DNA from: Anastatus disparis
Lineage: Eukaryota > Arthropoda > Insecta > Hymenoptera > Eupelmidae
DNA length: 64,000 bases
Assembly: GCA_017163975.1 (NCBI GenBank)
Contig: JAFFSR010000280.1
Coordinates: 372,001 to 436,000, forward strand
Direction of reading: 5' to 3'
Part shown: piece by piece, positions 1 to 13,415 of the stretch
How the letters are laid out: every line of letters starts with the position of its first letter
How positions within the stretch are numbered: the first letter of the stretch is position 1
Notes under the pieces: model-generated
Told to the model about the DNA's origin: nothing
The model's input: only the letters and a program-made list of their open reading frames with translations
Database searches by the model: none
Translations under genes and position numbers: made by a program

Positions 1-2230
1 CAAATTAATCATTCTTATTTCTATTTTTTTTTCATCAAAAATAAAGTCTTAAGATAAACTCATGTAGCTCTTAACTCGTGGTTGGAAACAATTTATCACT
101 TTCAAGTGCTTATCGTATTGTAATTCAGCTGATTATATATGAGGTGACGCTCTGCACGCTTGGTTTCGCGTGTATACCACTGTAACACGCGCGAGCACGC
201 GCTGGTTAACACTGTAAAGATAGGTGTTTATCTTACCTTATACTTACACGCAAAAACGTTTTGTATGCATGTATAGGTATAGAGGTTTAATGCATTACTA
301 GATATTGCATTCCAAGGCCGTGAAGAATGTTGCTTGAGTAACTTCTGCGAGGGAAAGTGAGAGCTTCTGGAAGTTAGTCTGTTTATAGAGCTTTGTATTT
401 GTTAGCAAGATTTAATGTATTACCTGAATTGGATGTTTCGAATGCAATTAATTAATATAATGGATGAGAATTTATAGTATTTTTTTTAATGTTCAACGGG
501 ATTCGTTAAATTTTTATTGTTTTTATTTTATATCATGAATTTCATGTATTTCATTAAAATTCTCAATTACTATTCCAATTATAATCAACGAATTCTCAAC
601 TAAATCAATTGAATTAAACTAAAGATTTAAAAATTTATGGTTCATTAAGGAATGATAAAAACAATTTTAAAAAATTCTTTTACGAATCATTTGCAAATTT
701 TGTTTCTAAATGAGGAGACCCTCTTAATATTTGCATGCTTTTAAAACACTGATATGAAATTTCGTTCTCTCTAAGTACAAGCTCATTATTAAGTTCTAAA
801 AGTTTTACATTGCATATGCATAGAGTTCAACTGTAAATAAATTGCTCAGAAAAATAAGCTTAACGACAAATAAATTTCTTTTGTACAAATAGTTTGCATG
901 CGGTTAATTTTATTACATCACTTATAAAATTATTGTTTTATCGTTCGAATTCTGGATTTTATGTTGTAAATAAATTTTTTATTTTATTACATTCTCTGGA
1001 TTAATGCCAAAATATTTAAAGCGACATCATAATGAGTTTTAATGAACGAATTTCGAGAGTACCGACTATTAAAATAATTTGTAAGATTTTGGAATTGCAA
1101 TTTACATTTTGTGTACCAAGAAAATAAATAAGCAATGTATTAAAACATTATATATACGATCATCAATATATTTTACTGATATTAAAAGACAATTTAATGC
1201 TTATTATTTATCAGAAATTTATATTGTCAGTGCTCTCAAATTAATATATACCCATAAGGATAATTTAAATTTTCATAATTTTACAAACAATTCGGACAAT
1301 CATAAACATTTATTGATCAAACAATTGTTCATTTTATGCTCGTGAATCGGCCATTATTAATGCACATGCATTTCATTACAATGTATTTTTTTTTAATTTT
1401 AATTTGATAATTAACGTATGCAATGGTTTTGTGGCTTTGTGCCAGCAATGTGAATCAAAAAAGTATTTATTTATTAAAATAAATATTATAAGTAAATATG
1501 AATATATTTATTTAATTGATAGTAAACACATAGCTTATTTAATCAACAGTTATAACACATTTTTATTATTAAATTTATTTCTTAATTATTTATCGATAAC
1601 AATTTTTTTATTCATTTTATTGGCTCACACGAGACTATCATAGTTTGCATCTTTGTATAAAGGAAAGGCATGACAAAAAAAAAAATGAAAAAAAAATATG
1701 GCTGAGCTTTCAAGCGAGCAAATTGAGGAGACGTGATGCTTGCTCTTTTTTTCTACCTGCTCGCTCCGCCCTTTATGTCTACCTTTCTTTTTTGTTCAAT
1801 TTTTTTTTCACTCTCTTTTTACTGTCTCATCGACTCATCGCGTTATCTTATGGGAGGAGACAATTTTTAGCATCGTCGAAATGCTTTATCGACTAGCTTA
1901 TAATATTGCTAATTAATTAAAAAGCACGATAGAAGCTTTAAAAAGCTTAAATTATTTAAATCAATTAAAATTTATATTTTGAAAAATGCACGTTAAATTT
2001 ATTTTTTTTAATAAGAATATTAATTTTAAATCAATTAATTTAAAAAATTTAGATAGTTAAATTATCAAAGATTCAAATATTTTTTAATTTATCATGATTT
2101 TTTATTTTAAGTATTTACAGCTTTTAACGAGATTTTTTTCATTTAATTTATTACTTTTTGTTTATATATGATAGTTCAAAACAATTCGTATACATCATAA
2201 AAGTAATAAATAAAAAAATGTATAATTTAC
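1..2230. other. AT-rich DNA without a recognised gene
   Basis: No credible reading frame or splice-bounded exon was found. A somewhat GC-richer patch lies near 130-210 (several CGCG-containing words), and another near 310-400. If the GPCR exons at 2231-4149 are real, its next exons (TM3 onward) should lie here or left of the window; I could not find them. Confidence 0.5.
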
Positions 2231-4149
2231 CTGTACACCACCAACTCCGACGATAAATAAAAGTTGTACCATGAAAAGAGCAGCAAGAAGATTCATTAAT
2301 GTGGTGCCCGCTAAACTTCTTAAATCCGAAAATAAACTGTAACAAAAAAAAATATATCAAATTGGTTAATGTTTCAGAAAAAAAGTTTGGAAACAATTTT
2401 AAGAAACATTAATAGTTATATAACTAAGAGTAAAACTTGGGAAATTAAATTATCGTGGTTGAGGAGATCCCAATTGTTTAATGGATGTAATGTGAGTCGT
2501 TAAAAATATAAGCTTTTAATAATAGTTAAATGTAAAAGTGATTTTAATATTTAAGTATTATATTCCATTATTACATAAAAACTTTAATATTTTCTCTCTT
2601 ATTTAGTTATAAGTATAATCAACTCATTTGAAAGGAAATATCAAGTATAAAGTCTATATTAGAATAAAATTTTTATGTAAAGATAAAGAAAGTTTATCAA
2701 ATGGACATTAATAACTCTTTATTTAAGGTAATGTAATAGAGTACTTAATTTACATATAGTTATTCCCAGATTTTTCATATTTACTTTAAAATTTTTGAAA
2801 CATCTGTATGTCATGATTTTTATTAGTTGCAGAAAGGTATAATAAAGAAATATTTTGAAAATTCTTGGATGAATCGAGAATTGGGAAAACTGTATTGTCG
2901 ATATCTTACACCCTCTATGAAAATTTATAAAAAATCTTTAAAACCGTTGAGAACAGTAATATTTATTTATTGATTGCAACAAGCAAACGAAATTTTCAAC
3001 CTGTAAATCCCTTATTACCTTGACAATTTTAATAAAATTGTAGGCTAAAGTCTATGTAGTACTCTAGTAACGTGATACTTTTTTTGCAGCTTGCACATGG
3101 CAATGTTAATAATACAGGAAACTTGACTCCTGTTCGCCCTTGCGCTTAATTGTACGATAAAAAAAAACTGCGTTAATTATAAAGAGCTCGACGCGCGGTC
3201 TGCAACTTTTATTAAAACATTTTCGTTAATTAAAACCATAAGGTATTGCATTGCAATACGGTAAACATTAATTACTTTTTATCCTGTATAAATTAATGTG
3301 ATAAAACTTTATTTTCTCTTCATTTCTTTTGATTTTTACGATTACGGATATATAATTTTTATGATTAAAAATAGCGTACTTTTCATCAAATGATCAATGT
3401 TATAAAAAGCTTTTTTATACATTACTTTTTAAGTTTTTACTTTTTAATAAAACTAATAATTTTAATTAAGATTCTTTCAAGTAAAATTATTTGCTTACTC
3501 TATTAATAATTCAGTTTTCAAACTTGGTGTTCTTTATGATTTTTGCTTAAATCAATTTTAATGAGTTAAAAGAGAAAACTACTGCACTTTTATTATTCCA
3601 AGAAAGTCAGGTTTCGTTATCGATTGTAAATTTTTTTTAACATTATTATTAACTTTATGAAATAAAACGAAGTTTCGAATAATTTTATCAAACTCTTAAA
3701 TTAATTTTCAGATTATAAATAGAAAAACTAAATGAAGGTGAAGAAATCTATTGATTTCTGCGAGTGATTTATTCAAACGTTTTAAATTTTATCAATAAAT
3801 TTGCATACAATTTAGCTGTAATTATATTAATTAATTAAGATCTTTGTGATAAATCTTTCGTGAAAATTAATGGATTTTCGTCTTTTTATTTTTAAAAGTC
3901 CTGTAACGAAAAATAAAGTACATAAAAATTAAATATTGTAAAATTAAGTATTTATTGGAAATTTATGATTTTAAATTTCCAATCATTTTAAATTTATTGG
4001 AAATTTTATAATTTTGTCCCTTGTAGAAATTTTAATTCTTGAAAATTTGCAACATTCATTTGTAAAATGTATTACATAATAAGTATTAAAAAAGTATTCG
4101 ATAAAAACCAAATGGACAAGCTATATACGGAAGCGATTATTCCTAATAT
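2231..4149 (-). CDS. Partial adhesion/Methuselah-like GPCR: TM1 and TM2 exons
   Basis: Two minus-strand exons are visible. Exon 4149-4076 (74 nt) follows a pyrimidine-rich tract ending CTGCAG. It encodes a hydrophobic helix starting ILGIIASVYSLSIWF and ends before GTAATA with two bases of a codon left over. Exon 2336-2231 (106 nt) follows TGTTACAG, supplies the one missing base and then reads LFSDLRSLAGTTLMNLLAAL, continuing hydrophobic to GVGGVQ before GTAAAT. The phases match and the product is TM1, a short loop and TM2. Family knowledge: short LRxLxG loops followed by NL-rich TM2 are typical of insect family-B/adhesion and Methuselah-like receptors, which are plasma-membrane receptors. Missing: the extracellular/GPS part upstream and TM3-TM7 downstream. 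Alternative: a chance or decayed receptor fragment. The ligand cannot be inferred. Confidence 0.5.
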
Positions 4150-4608
4150 CTGCAGTGGGGTATGAAAAGAAAATTAAGATCATATTTCACACGTGGAGAA
4201 GCCTCATTTTTATTGAGATTCAATACGCCTATGTCAATCCATCTATCTTTTTTCCAATACAAAAGCATTACGATCCCTCTTCAATTTAATACGCGTGATG
4301 ACACCACTTCTTCTTTTTTTATACGACTTTATTAAAATTCTTTAAATGTCGATATCAATATCAAGAGTGCCATTGTCATAAGAGAATTTAAATCGATCCT
4401 TGATAGCTTGTCGATAATATTTATTTCATTGCTTTTGTTCACGATCGTACAAGAGATTTCATTCATATCTTCAATAATTTTTTTTTCTTTTTTTCTTTCT
4501 TTCTTTTTATTATTTAATATTAACGAACCTTACAATTTCAATTTTTCAATATTGCAAGACATGACAAATACAATTGAATTTATCATTAATAAAACAAAAG
4601 TATTTTTC

Positions 4609-4650
<42 letters not shown>

Positions 4651-7540
4651 TTTTCTGTTTTTCTCCCTAAGGTACATGAATATTTCAAACGTATCTTCCT
4701 TAGCAAGCGACATTCGATGAGATTCAATTAAACGTGTATTTTGTGCTCCCTGTGTTTCGTAATTTCAGTACTTTGGTAATGATCAAAGCTATGTTACTTT
4801 ACTTAATAGGATAGTTAATGCAATGAAAAAAAGTTTCAAGGGCATAGTGAATCTCAAAAATTGATTTGCCGTTGCTTCAAAAGAAATTGAATTTTATAAA
4901 ATTGCATTAAAAGTGTACGTGTAGAGCTATCCTACATTAAAAGATTCTTAAATTTAAATTTCATTTCAATTAATATGGTATGATAATAAGACTTGTCATA
5001 AGCTGTATAATTAATTTGTTCAATTTGCATTTTTAATAGAAACTTATTAATTAGAAAATAATTGGTTGGAATTTTTACTTTGGAAAAAGGGAATATGCTT
5101 CTGAAGTCTTGAATGAATTTAAAGTTCGCAAACTTTTTCAGAATTTCCCAACTTGTTTTCTCATTTTAATTTCATTATAATATTTACATATTAATTATTA
5201 TCATTATTAACTTTCTTTTACAAGTAGAATAATTTGATTTCTTTTTCAAAGTTCCAAATAATATATCCATAAGTTTCTTGGATTGAATAGTTCTCTATAA
5301 AATCATTGAAATCGATAAGCCTACTGAAAGTATAGCTGCTCGAACAAAAGGTCTTAATGAAAAAGTCGTGAAAACTTTTTCTTAGTTGCTATAATCGTTA
5401 GCAGGTGAGAAAAAGTCGGTCAGGATGAAAAAAACTTTTCTCTCTCCAGATAGAGAATGCCCGAGTAAAATGCTATATAACCCTCAAGTAATTTCGTAGA
5501 AAAAAAAGTAAAAAAAATAAAAGAGTTAGAAAGCGAATTAAGTCTTTGACTAAGATAAGTAAAAGATCTATAAATGAGAGAAAATGAAGAAAAAAAGAGA
5601 AAGATAATACGAAACGTGAGCGATTTATTAGAACTGACAGTCAATCGAACGTGATATAATCGTCCTTCGAGAAAATTCATTTCTTACTGTGATGGTCTTC
5701 CGGATTCGTTGTGTTTTTCCTGAAAATAAACTGTGCGGATACTTTAGTTGCTGACCCTCTTTATCGGCCGATGAACCTATTGACTGTGCATTTATCTTTT
5801 GATTTTTTAAAAACTTTTCTAGAAATTAAAGTTTTATTTTGTAAATTTCAAACTGTTTGGTTATTTTGAGTGTTTATCAATACGTAAATATTTATTGCTA
5901 ACAAAAGTTAGAACGTTTACATAGCTTATAATAAATATAAATTGCACATAAAGATGAAACTTCGATTCTAGTTTTATCAAATCTTTAATTACAAACCATA
6001 TAATAGTTATTGTTAGAACAAGGACAGATTGAATAAAAATATTGGAAATATAAAGTTCAACTCTCGTTAAAAAAATGTAAAAATACAAACAAATATTTTT
6101 TTAGAGAGCCAGCAGATGAATGAAGTATTTTTTGCTTAGTTTTATTTTTCTTTTTATGTAAATTGAATTATTACCTTCCAATTATTCATCTATTTCTTTT
6201 TCATAATTTTATGAAGTAGATAATTTAATTGATAGTCTTTGTATATGCTGTTTTTGCAGGTTTTACAATTCTTTTCGAATAATGACATATATGTCATTTA
6301 AAAGAATCTATAATAAATTTGATCGCTGCATTAGATCACATTTCGAGAATACTCGTATAGTTTTAAATAAAATATAAACTTCGGCGTAAATGGAAAATTC
6401 GGCGATAGAATATTTTTTCCTTTTACTTACAATATTTGATCAATAGATTAAATATAAATTACAACTGTAACGTAAATTGGAATTTTGAAATTATTTCTTA
6501 CCTATTTGTCTTTGAAGAGAAAAATTCGATTATTCCCGAAACTTGAACTTTTTAATAAATTTAAATTGTATGAATTGATACGAAAGATTATACACATTTA
6601 CCATTAATTGAATAAAAAGTAGATATACTTTGAAGATTAAATAAATCATTGATACAAGATGCTAAAGATCATTGATCTTGGAATAAAAAGACTTTCATTT
6701 ATAGATAAAAATCTTTAGAAGTTCATTCTCCGAAATTGAAGTCTCAATTTGAAGAAATCATTTGAACAAAATCAATGTACAGAGAAAATGTCTTAGGAAT
6801 AATTACGTGGTTCTACAAATTAATTATGAATGAGTTTATGAATAAATAATATTTTTAATAAAAATTATAGATAATCTATAACTTTAATAATAATTAAATT
6901 TTTTAAATTTTTTAAATAAAAAATTATACGAAGTTACCTTTATGCATGAGTATTTATATATTGTAAAATTTTCCTTATTAATATTTTATGGCATGATTAT
7001 CATAGTGATTCAATCTTAAAAAAAAATATAATATTTTTAGTTTCGATAAACTAAACTCTTAAGATATCACGAATTTCACAGTTTAATTTTATCAAATTTT
7101 TTGTGAAATTGTTTATGTTTTGTAGGATGTAATTGATTAACCGGATGCCATTCCTTCCTTGCATACATTTTTAATTATCATTCATAGAAATATTGTTTAT
7201 CTTTTAGTTTACTATAATTAGAACGTATCTATCTCCAAAATTAGTATAAAATAGCATCAGACGATGATTTATTTATATATTCTCATTATTTAATTCAAAT
7301 TCATTAATTATTTTTTAAAATAAAATTCTTTCATGTAAAATATTAGAATATAAATATTCTAATTGAATTTATTCACGAGATATAACTATTCCGTAGTTTT
7401 ATTTTATCGTATAAATAAAATTATTTGGCAGGATGCTACTGTTTAATCAGTAGTCATTATATGCTTTGTATGTTCATAATTAATTTCCATAATTATGCTA
7501 GTTATCTATTTACTATTTTTGGAACATGCATATCTTTGAA
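4150..7540. other. AT-rich intron or intergenic DNA
   Basis: No gene was identified. It contains a (TA)n microsatellite at about 4609-4648. A minus-strand stretch at about 5822-5641 is open for about 60 codons without a start and has a GTAAGA donor-like site. Its composition is less AT-rich than its surroundings, but I cannot connect it to any gene. Confidence 0.4.
4609..4648. repeat. (TA)n microsatellite
   Basis: About 20 consecutive TA units. It produces Tyr-Ile-repeat open frames on both strands that are not genes. Confidence 0.95.
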
Positions 7541-7544
7541 AAAA

Positions 7545-7552
7545 GATATAAG
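7545..7552 (+). promoter_or_regulatory. Candidate TATA box of the first GY-rich peptide gene
   Basis: GATATAAG lies 65 bp upstream of the start codon. The corresponding TATAAA upstream of the paralogous gene sits 61 bp before its ATG. The flanking block (GGAACATGCATAT...TTTGAAAAA...GTAACAGTTT) is conserved between the two loci, which supports a shared core promoter. Confidence 0.5.
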
Positions 7553-7609
7553 CTTGTAACAGTTTAGTTATTCATTCATTCATATATTATATTTGATAGT
7601 GTCATCAAC

Positions 7610-8863
7610 ATGTTCAAGTGGACATTACTGTAAGTATAAAAATCTAATGTTAATATTTACAAATCATCATTTAGAAAATTAACTTATTTTTAAACATTTA
7701 ATACAATGACGTTTATAAATATTGTAAAGAAGCTTGCTAAATGATTAACCCTTAGGGGAGCGTCACACTTCATTTGACGTAAGATCATCGACCAACTATA
7801 TTTGTTTTTAATTTGGTTCAGTATTCTGGGCTTGAGATCATTTTTATTTAGAAAAAAAGGTTTTTTGAAATTTCTTACTTCCGGCCCTTTGAAGGTTAAA
7901 GCCTTTATCCCTTATTTTCACATTCTTTCATGAATTTTTTCATATAATTTCTCGATTGAAATTTTATTTCCAATTTTCATGAAATTTGATGATATTGTGG
8001 CTATTTCTGTTCAGATGGGAATAAACTAATTTATTTTTATCAGAGAAAATATTGTTTTTTATCATAAAAGATATAATCTTTTTATTTTTAGCTAGTCATA
8101 AATTTTCGCCAAAAAATAAAAAGACAGCAATTCAACTGTTTTTTCATGTGGGTTTTGTTATTTAAATGAATTATCAAAAGTCAAAAGTAAATATTTGAAA
8201 TAATTTGGGCAAATATTTTTAAGAGCAAATAATATTTATAACTAATTTTGAAATTACATACAATAGCATAATTTTAAAAAAATATAATTCATAATTCTTA
8301 ATAAAGGTTATTTTTTGAATTATGATAAAAATTTGTATAATATCATCTCATACTCAGTTGTACAATTAGAATACCTAATATATTTTGAAAAATTTTAATT
8401 TCTCAATTCTAGAATAGTACTGGTAGCCTTAGCGCTAAACACTGTTCCGTCATCCGCAGTATCAAGATGGTCTAGGCGTGAAGTATTAAAACATAAGGTT
8501 CCAGTTCATTTGACAAGACACAAAAATCAAAAGACATATGATGAGGCTACGGCGAAACTTGCTATTTTGGCTAATGGAAAAGAAGATAATCCTTCCAAAA
8601 AAGATACCCAAAAAGTAATAGACAAAATGATTAAGGAAGAATCTTGGGAAGAATCTGGATTGAATTTCAGAATTGTATTACTAAAAAATCTCCCTGATCC
8701 AGAATTCAGAAGAGTTTTTCGTAAAGCTTTAGCTTTTTCAGAAGGAGTAAAAAATAGACTTCAAGACAAAGTCCATTTATTGAATAAACGACAGTATTCA
8801 AATCAATTAGGATATGGAGGATATGGAATGGGACATGGATATGGAATAGGATATGGACGTTAA
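7610..8863 (+). CDS. Secreted precursor of a GY-rich amidated peptide, copy 1 (two exons)
   Basis: Exon 1 is 7610-7629 (MFKWTL plus two bases, donor GTAAGT). Exon 2 is 8413-8863 (acceptor TTCTAG). The joined product is 156 aa. Residues 1-22 form a clear signal peptide: a Lys near the start, a Leu/Val/Ala core, then PSSA before the cleavage point. The middle is charged and Lys-rich with a Ser-Arg-Arg site. Residues 132-133 are Lys-Arg, followed by a 23-residue tail starting QYSNQLGYGGYG and ending Gly-Tyr-Gly-Arg. Family knowledge: Lys-Arg cleavage, N-terminal Gln (pyroglutamate) and C-terminal Gly-Arg (amidation) define a peptide precursor; YGGYG peptides in nematodes (nlp/cnc) act in innate defence. 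Whether this one is a neuropeptide or antimicrobial is inference. The start is supported by conservation of exon 1 in the paralog at 18133-29050. AATAAA lies at 8959. Confidence 0.75.
7749..7895. mobile_element. TTAA-flanked small insertion in intron of copy 1
   Basis: A 147-bp segment bounded by TTAA at 7745-7748 and 7896-7899, with ends CCCTTAGGGG and GGCCCTTTGAAGG that are roughly inverted. The paralogous intron aligns directly across this point without it. TTAA duplications and CCCT-type ends are characteristic of piggyBac-like MITEs. Confidence 0.5.
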
Positions 8864-8958
8864 GGATTTTGTAAAAATTTCTATTTAAAGTATTTTTCAT
8901 TTTAATACATTCAAACATTCTGCTATTAACATACGGTTGTATTCTGTTTATTTAAAAT

Positions 8959-8964
8959 AATAAA
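8959..8964 (+). terminator. Polyadenylation signal AATAAA
   Basis: Canonical AATAAA about 95 bp after the stop codon of the first GY-rich peptide gene. Confidence 0.5.
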
Positions 8965-8969
8965 ATTTT

Positions 8970-9879
8970 CTGCTTTTCATTACTTAACAATTTTTATTCT
9001 AGTGTGAGAGCATCAAAATCTCTGAATTTTTTAAAAGTAATAGTTAACGATTCATTACATACAATTCATTCTTTAAATAATAAAATTATTTCCCATACAG
9101 CATGGAAGGTTGATTGCTGTGTGGATTATACTTAAAAAAATTTATTACACCTCTACTGCAAAGATTGTTTATCATTTACTGTTATTTTTACTCTTACGTC
9201 CAAGCTTTTAATTTTTATAGTCAAGAATTACAATTAAAAGAAAATAATGGGTAAAAAAATTATTAAAATTGCAAAAAAATTTAACTAATTTAAGATTTTA
9301 TCTTTTTTTTTTAAATAAAGTATGTTCATTTGTTTATTCCTCAAGCAGTATAATTTTAAATCACGTAAAATTTTAAATTATATATCACCTTAAAATAATT
9401 ATGTCATAAAATTTGTCCCTTTTTCAGGCAAACGATTAATTATGAAAATTGTTAAGAATTTTGAAGATTTATGCTCATGTAATTTTAAGAATACTCACAT
9501 TGAAATAATATGTTCCTTTTGTGGGTATGTTTATGGCTGAAAAATTATGGGAGCAAACAATGAACTTATAATAACATAAGTAATAAAATTTTGTATAATT
9601 ATATACATATCTATGTAGCCGATATCAGCAGTTTTATTCTAATAATTAATTTAATGAAGTTTCGTTATATTCCATACAAAATTTGTAAATATGTTCTAAA
9701 TGTTATTGTATTACTGTTATTTTGTTTCACAAACTTAAAAATACCTGGAATATTATATTCTGTTCCATATGCTAATACGCATTAGAATAGTATATTATGC
9801 TACGTGGGGTAAAAATGCGGCATTCTAGGCCGGCATGGACTTAGCTCTCGAGGCGAAGCCGATTGATTGCAGACTTACC
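8970..9879. repeat. Tail of a segmental repeat unit and exon-like boundary
   Basis: The stretch from about 9415 (pyrimidine tract, CAGGCAAACGATTAATTATG) to about 9790 is homologous to 40528-40750 and 49915-50240, the ends of later repeat units. It therefore looks like the tail of a truncated earlier unit. No coding sequence is apparent. At 9879 (minus strand) a CAAG|GTAAG donor-like site recurs in later units. Confidence 0.5.
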
Positions 9880-11089
9880 TTGATTAAAATTACATGTTTT
9901 AAAATATTGTTACATAGATTTTATAATATATTATTAATATATCTCATGGATCTTACTATGTTACTAATATTGCCATAATCGAACAAATTTTTCAAAATGC
10001 AATGTAATGATCTTCTATAGATGTTGAAAAGAACTGATTTTTAAAAGTGATAATTCGAAGTAAATTTTAAGTTTTTCAAAAAAAAAATAGCTTAATATGA
10101 ATTGTGAAAACAATAAGAATAATAATATAAGAAATAATATAAGGAATTATGGATAAATAGTTATACTGATGGCTACAGTACTTATTAATTCCAAAAAGGA
10201 GTAAAAATTGAAACATTTCTTACATCAATTTTTGCTAAGTTAAAAATTTATAATTTATTGAATAAACTAATAAAAATAATCATAAAAGTATCAAATTTTC
10301 ATAAAATTAAAAAATTGTGATAATCAAATTTCAATTTCAATTTTTTTTATTATGTATATTTTTCTTCAAATCGGTAAAGTAATTGCTTTCTCTCCCTTGA
10401 AGATTTTCTCTTCCGCTTATTTGCTACGTTCGATCGTGGTGTAAATTCGACCATAGAAAAAAAAATATGCCACTTTACTGTCTGGTTACATAATATATTA
10501 ATTTAATAGTTTAATTTATTTGTGAATGTTTAGTTCAAAGATGAATAAATTGAAATTATACAAAAACATTTATTTCATGTAATTTTTTTTTAATAATATA
10601 TATAGTTACAAATGATAGTGTTTCTATTCGATAAATAAATTATACATAAAATAAAATATTTTTACAAATTTTAATGTTTTAAAACCATATTATAATGAAT
10701 TACATTCAAAGAAAATTACAGTAACTTATGATGCGCTTTTAGTTAAATGTAAAACATATATGTTAATTTACGCTTCTGAACATTGTATTGCTCTGTAAAT
10801 ACTAAAACTTAACGTTAACTTTCACATTATAATTTTAAACGTTATAATATATCTTCAATTTGTATGAGAAGTTGATTCACAAAAACGTTTAATTTAACAC
10901 CAATTTTTAAGTTCAAATAGGGAAATAAATAATTTGAATTTTATTTTTATTTTCATCAATGTGAAATTTAAATCAATGGCTATGAAAATAATTCTATTAA
11001 CTTTAAGATGCGACTAAATGTCATTGAATATGTTTAACTCTAAAATACTGATAATAAATTATGAAAATAATCAACATCCTTAGCTGATT

Positions 11090-12120
11090 CTTAAAGAGAT
11101 GATTATATGCGACTATTTAACGACGTTTATTAATCATGAAGTGATATGCTAACAGCAAAAGCCAATAAAGAATTTGAAAAATGGAATTTAATAGTCTAAC
11201 CAGATAATGATTAGTGGAAGTATGAATATGAATTTTAGACTTTTAAATAGATGATTAAAAATTATCAAATATCAGATGTATGTAGTATCAATGAGATTAA
11301 TATATGCGACTACTTAACGTCTATTATCAATCATCGAATTTTATTTCAACAACGAGAAACACAAAATAAATAATATTATTTGCCAAGATAACGATTTGTG
11401 AAAGTATGAATGCAAATCTTAGACTTGTAAATAGGTGTCTAAAAATCACCAAAAATCAGATGTACGTAGTATCAAACAGATTATTATATACGACTATTTA
11501 ACATCGTTTGTTAATCATGAAGTGATATACTAATAGCAAAAGCCAAATAATTAAGAAACATCAGATAAATTATTCTGACTAGATAGCAATTAGTGGAAGC
11601 ATGAATGCCAATACTAGATCCTAAACTTCAAAATAGATGTCTGAAAATTATCGAAATCAGATATATGTAGTATCAAACGGACTATTATACGCGACTATTT
11701 AACGTCGATTATTAATCATGTAGTGCTATATCGATAGCGAAAACGAGCACAATACTTTACAGCAAAAATCTATATAGTATTTTCATAAGATAACGATTCG
11801 TGAAAGTATGAATGAAAATCTTAGACTTGTTAATAAGTGTCTAAAAATCATCAAATATCAGCTATATGTAGTATCAAAGACATTATTAGTTGCGACTATT
11901 TAACGTCGATTATTAATGATAAAGTGATAGAGCAAAAGCCAAAATTTACACAAAATTACATATATATTATTCTGCCAAGATAACGATAACTGGAAGTATT
12001 AATATGAATCTCAGACTTTCAAATAGATGCCTAATAAACATCAAATGTCAGATGTAAGTAGTATCAAAGAGATCATTATATGCGGCTATTTAACGCCGAA
12101 ATTAATGCCGAAATGTAGCT
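11090..12120. repeat. Satellite array 1 (about 195-bp monomers)
   Basis: Six degenerate monomers, with cores at about 11110, 11307, 11491, 11692, 11892 and 12081. Each contains a TAACGATTxGTGGAAGT block, a TAGACTTxxAAATAGGTGTCT block, GTAGTATCAAAGA and the core CGACTATTTAACGTCG followed by ATTATTAATCAT. No open frame is conserved. Confidence 0.8.
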
Positions 12121-13415
12121 TCGTCACAGAAGATTCAAATAATTATCATACTGTAACAAAAATTTCGACAAGAAAGCGAATGGAAATGTTATAAATGCTT
12201 TGAAATCAATTTGAATTTTCATTTTTGTATTACAATTAATGAAATAAATTGTTTTATAATCCAAAAAAAAAAGATTATATCAAAGAGTTAATAACGCTAA
12301 GAAATTATTCATTAATTGAAATTTTAACGATTTAATGTCAACTTTTTCCAAAAAAAAACTACAATATTTTTATGTGAAATTGTACATATTTATTTTCGTC
12401 CGACTATTTATCGTCAAATTTAGGTTTTTCTGTATGGATTTATTATATCGTTAACTTAAGAAATAATTATTCCCTGTCAAACTCCTTTACAGTAGTTATG
12501 GTATTTCACTTACTAACAAAATCAATGTGAAAGAAGCAAAATTTTACTCATATCATTATGTCATGAAGTATTTGATTCATTTTGTAAGCTTGACTGTTCA
12601 ACGTGGAAATCGTAATTGTGAATCAATCTAATAAAAACATATTACAAACTATAATATTAAGCAATTTTTTGCACATATCAACACTAAAACTTTATTTAAG
12701 GATGCATAGAACTGGCAATTGTAGCGAATTACTTGTAAATGTATTAAGATGTATGAAAATCTTATATAATTATATAATTCGGTAGTATTAATAAGTTTGC
12801 TGACTTTCCAAGATTATTCAATTAATTGTAAAAGGCGATTATTAAACGTATATTTCTAGAATCATAACTATTAACCAATTTGAAAAACTTTAATATTTTG
12901 TGGTTGAGTATTTAAAAAATGTATGAAAAGAAATTTGAAAATGATAAAAAATCTAATGTGACTATTTAACGTCAAGTTTCAATACTTTGACAGTTTAACA
13001 TCGTTAATCTTAAAATTGTATTCACTTGATGATGATCAATGATTAAATTTCAGATAAATATACTATCAAAGATATTATAATATACGACTATTTAACGTCG
13101 ATTATTAATCACAAAGTCATATATCAATAGCAAAAGTCAACCAATAATGAAAAACCAAACTTTTAATATTAAAAATATTATGATTGCTTCAATTGATCCG
13201 AATAATATGTAATTTTAAATTCTTTTGAAAATGTATTAGCTTCTAAATATACTTATCGATCCTACTTTTTTTTAATGAGAATTTACATATCAGTCGAACA
13301 GTAACGAATTTTGACACAGGTCTCATTTTAGCGATGTTAATCCAGCATATATCCAAGAAAGGCATCTAATCACCTTACTGACAATTTCGTCATGGTAATA
13401 GACTCAATTGGAATG

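Noticed and set aside
2151..2396. 81-aa minus-strand open frame taken as a gene
   Set aside because: It overlaps the receptor exon but in another frame; splice borders and hydrophobic LRxLxG...NLL content support the other frame.
4408..4731. Open frames with Tyr-Ile repeats on both strands
   Set aside because: They exist only because a (TA)n microsatellite has no stops in these frames.
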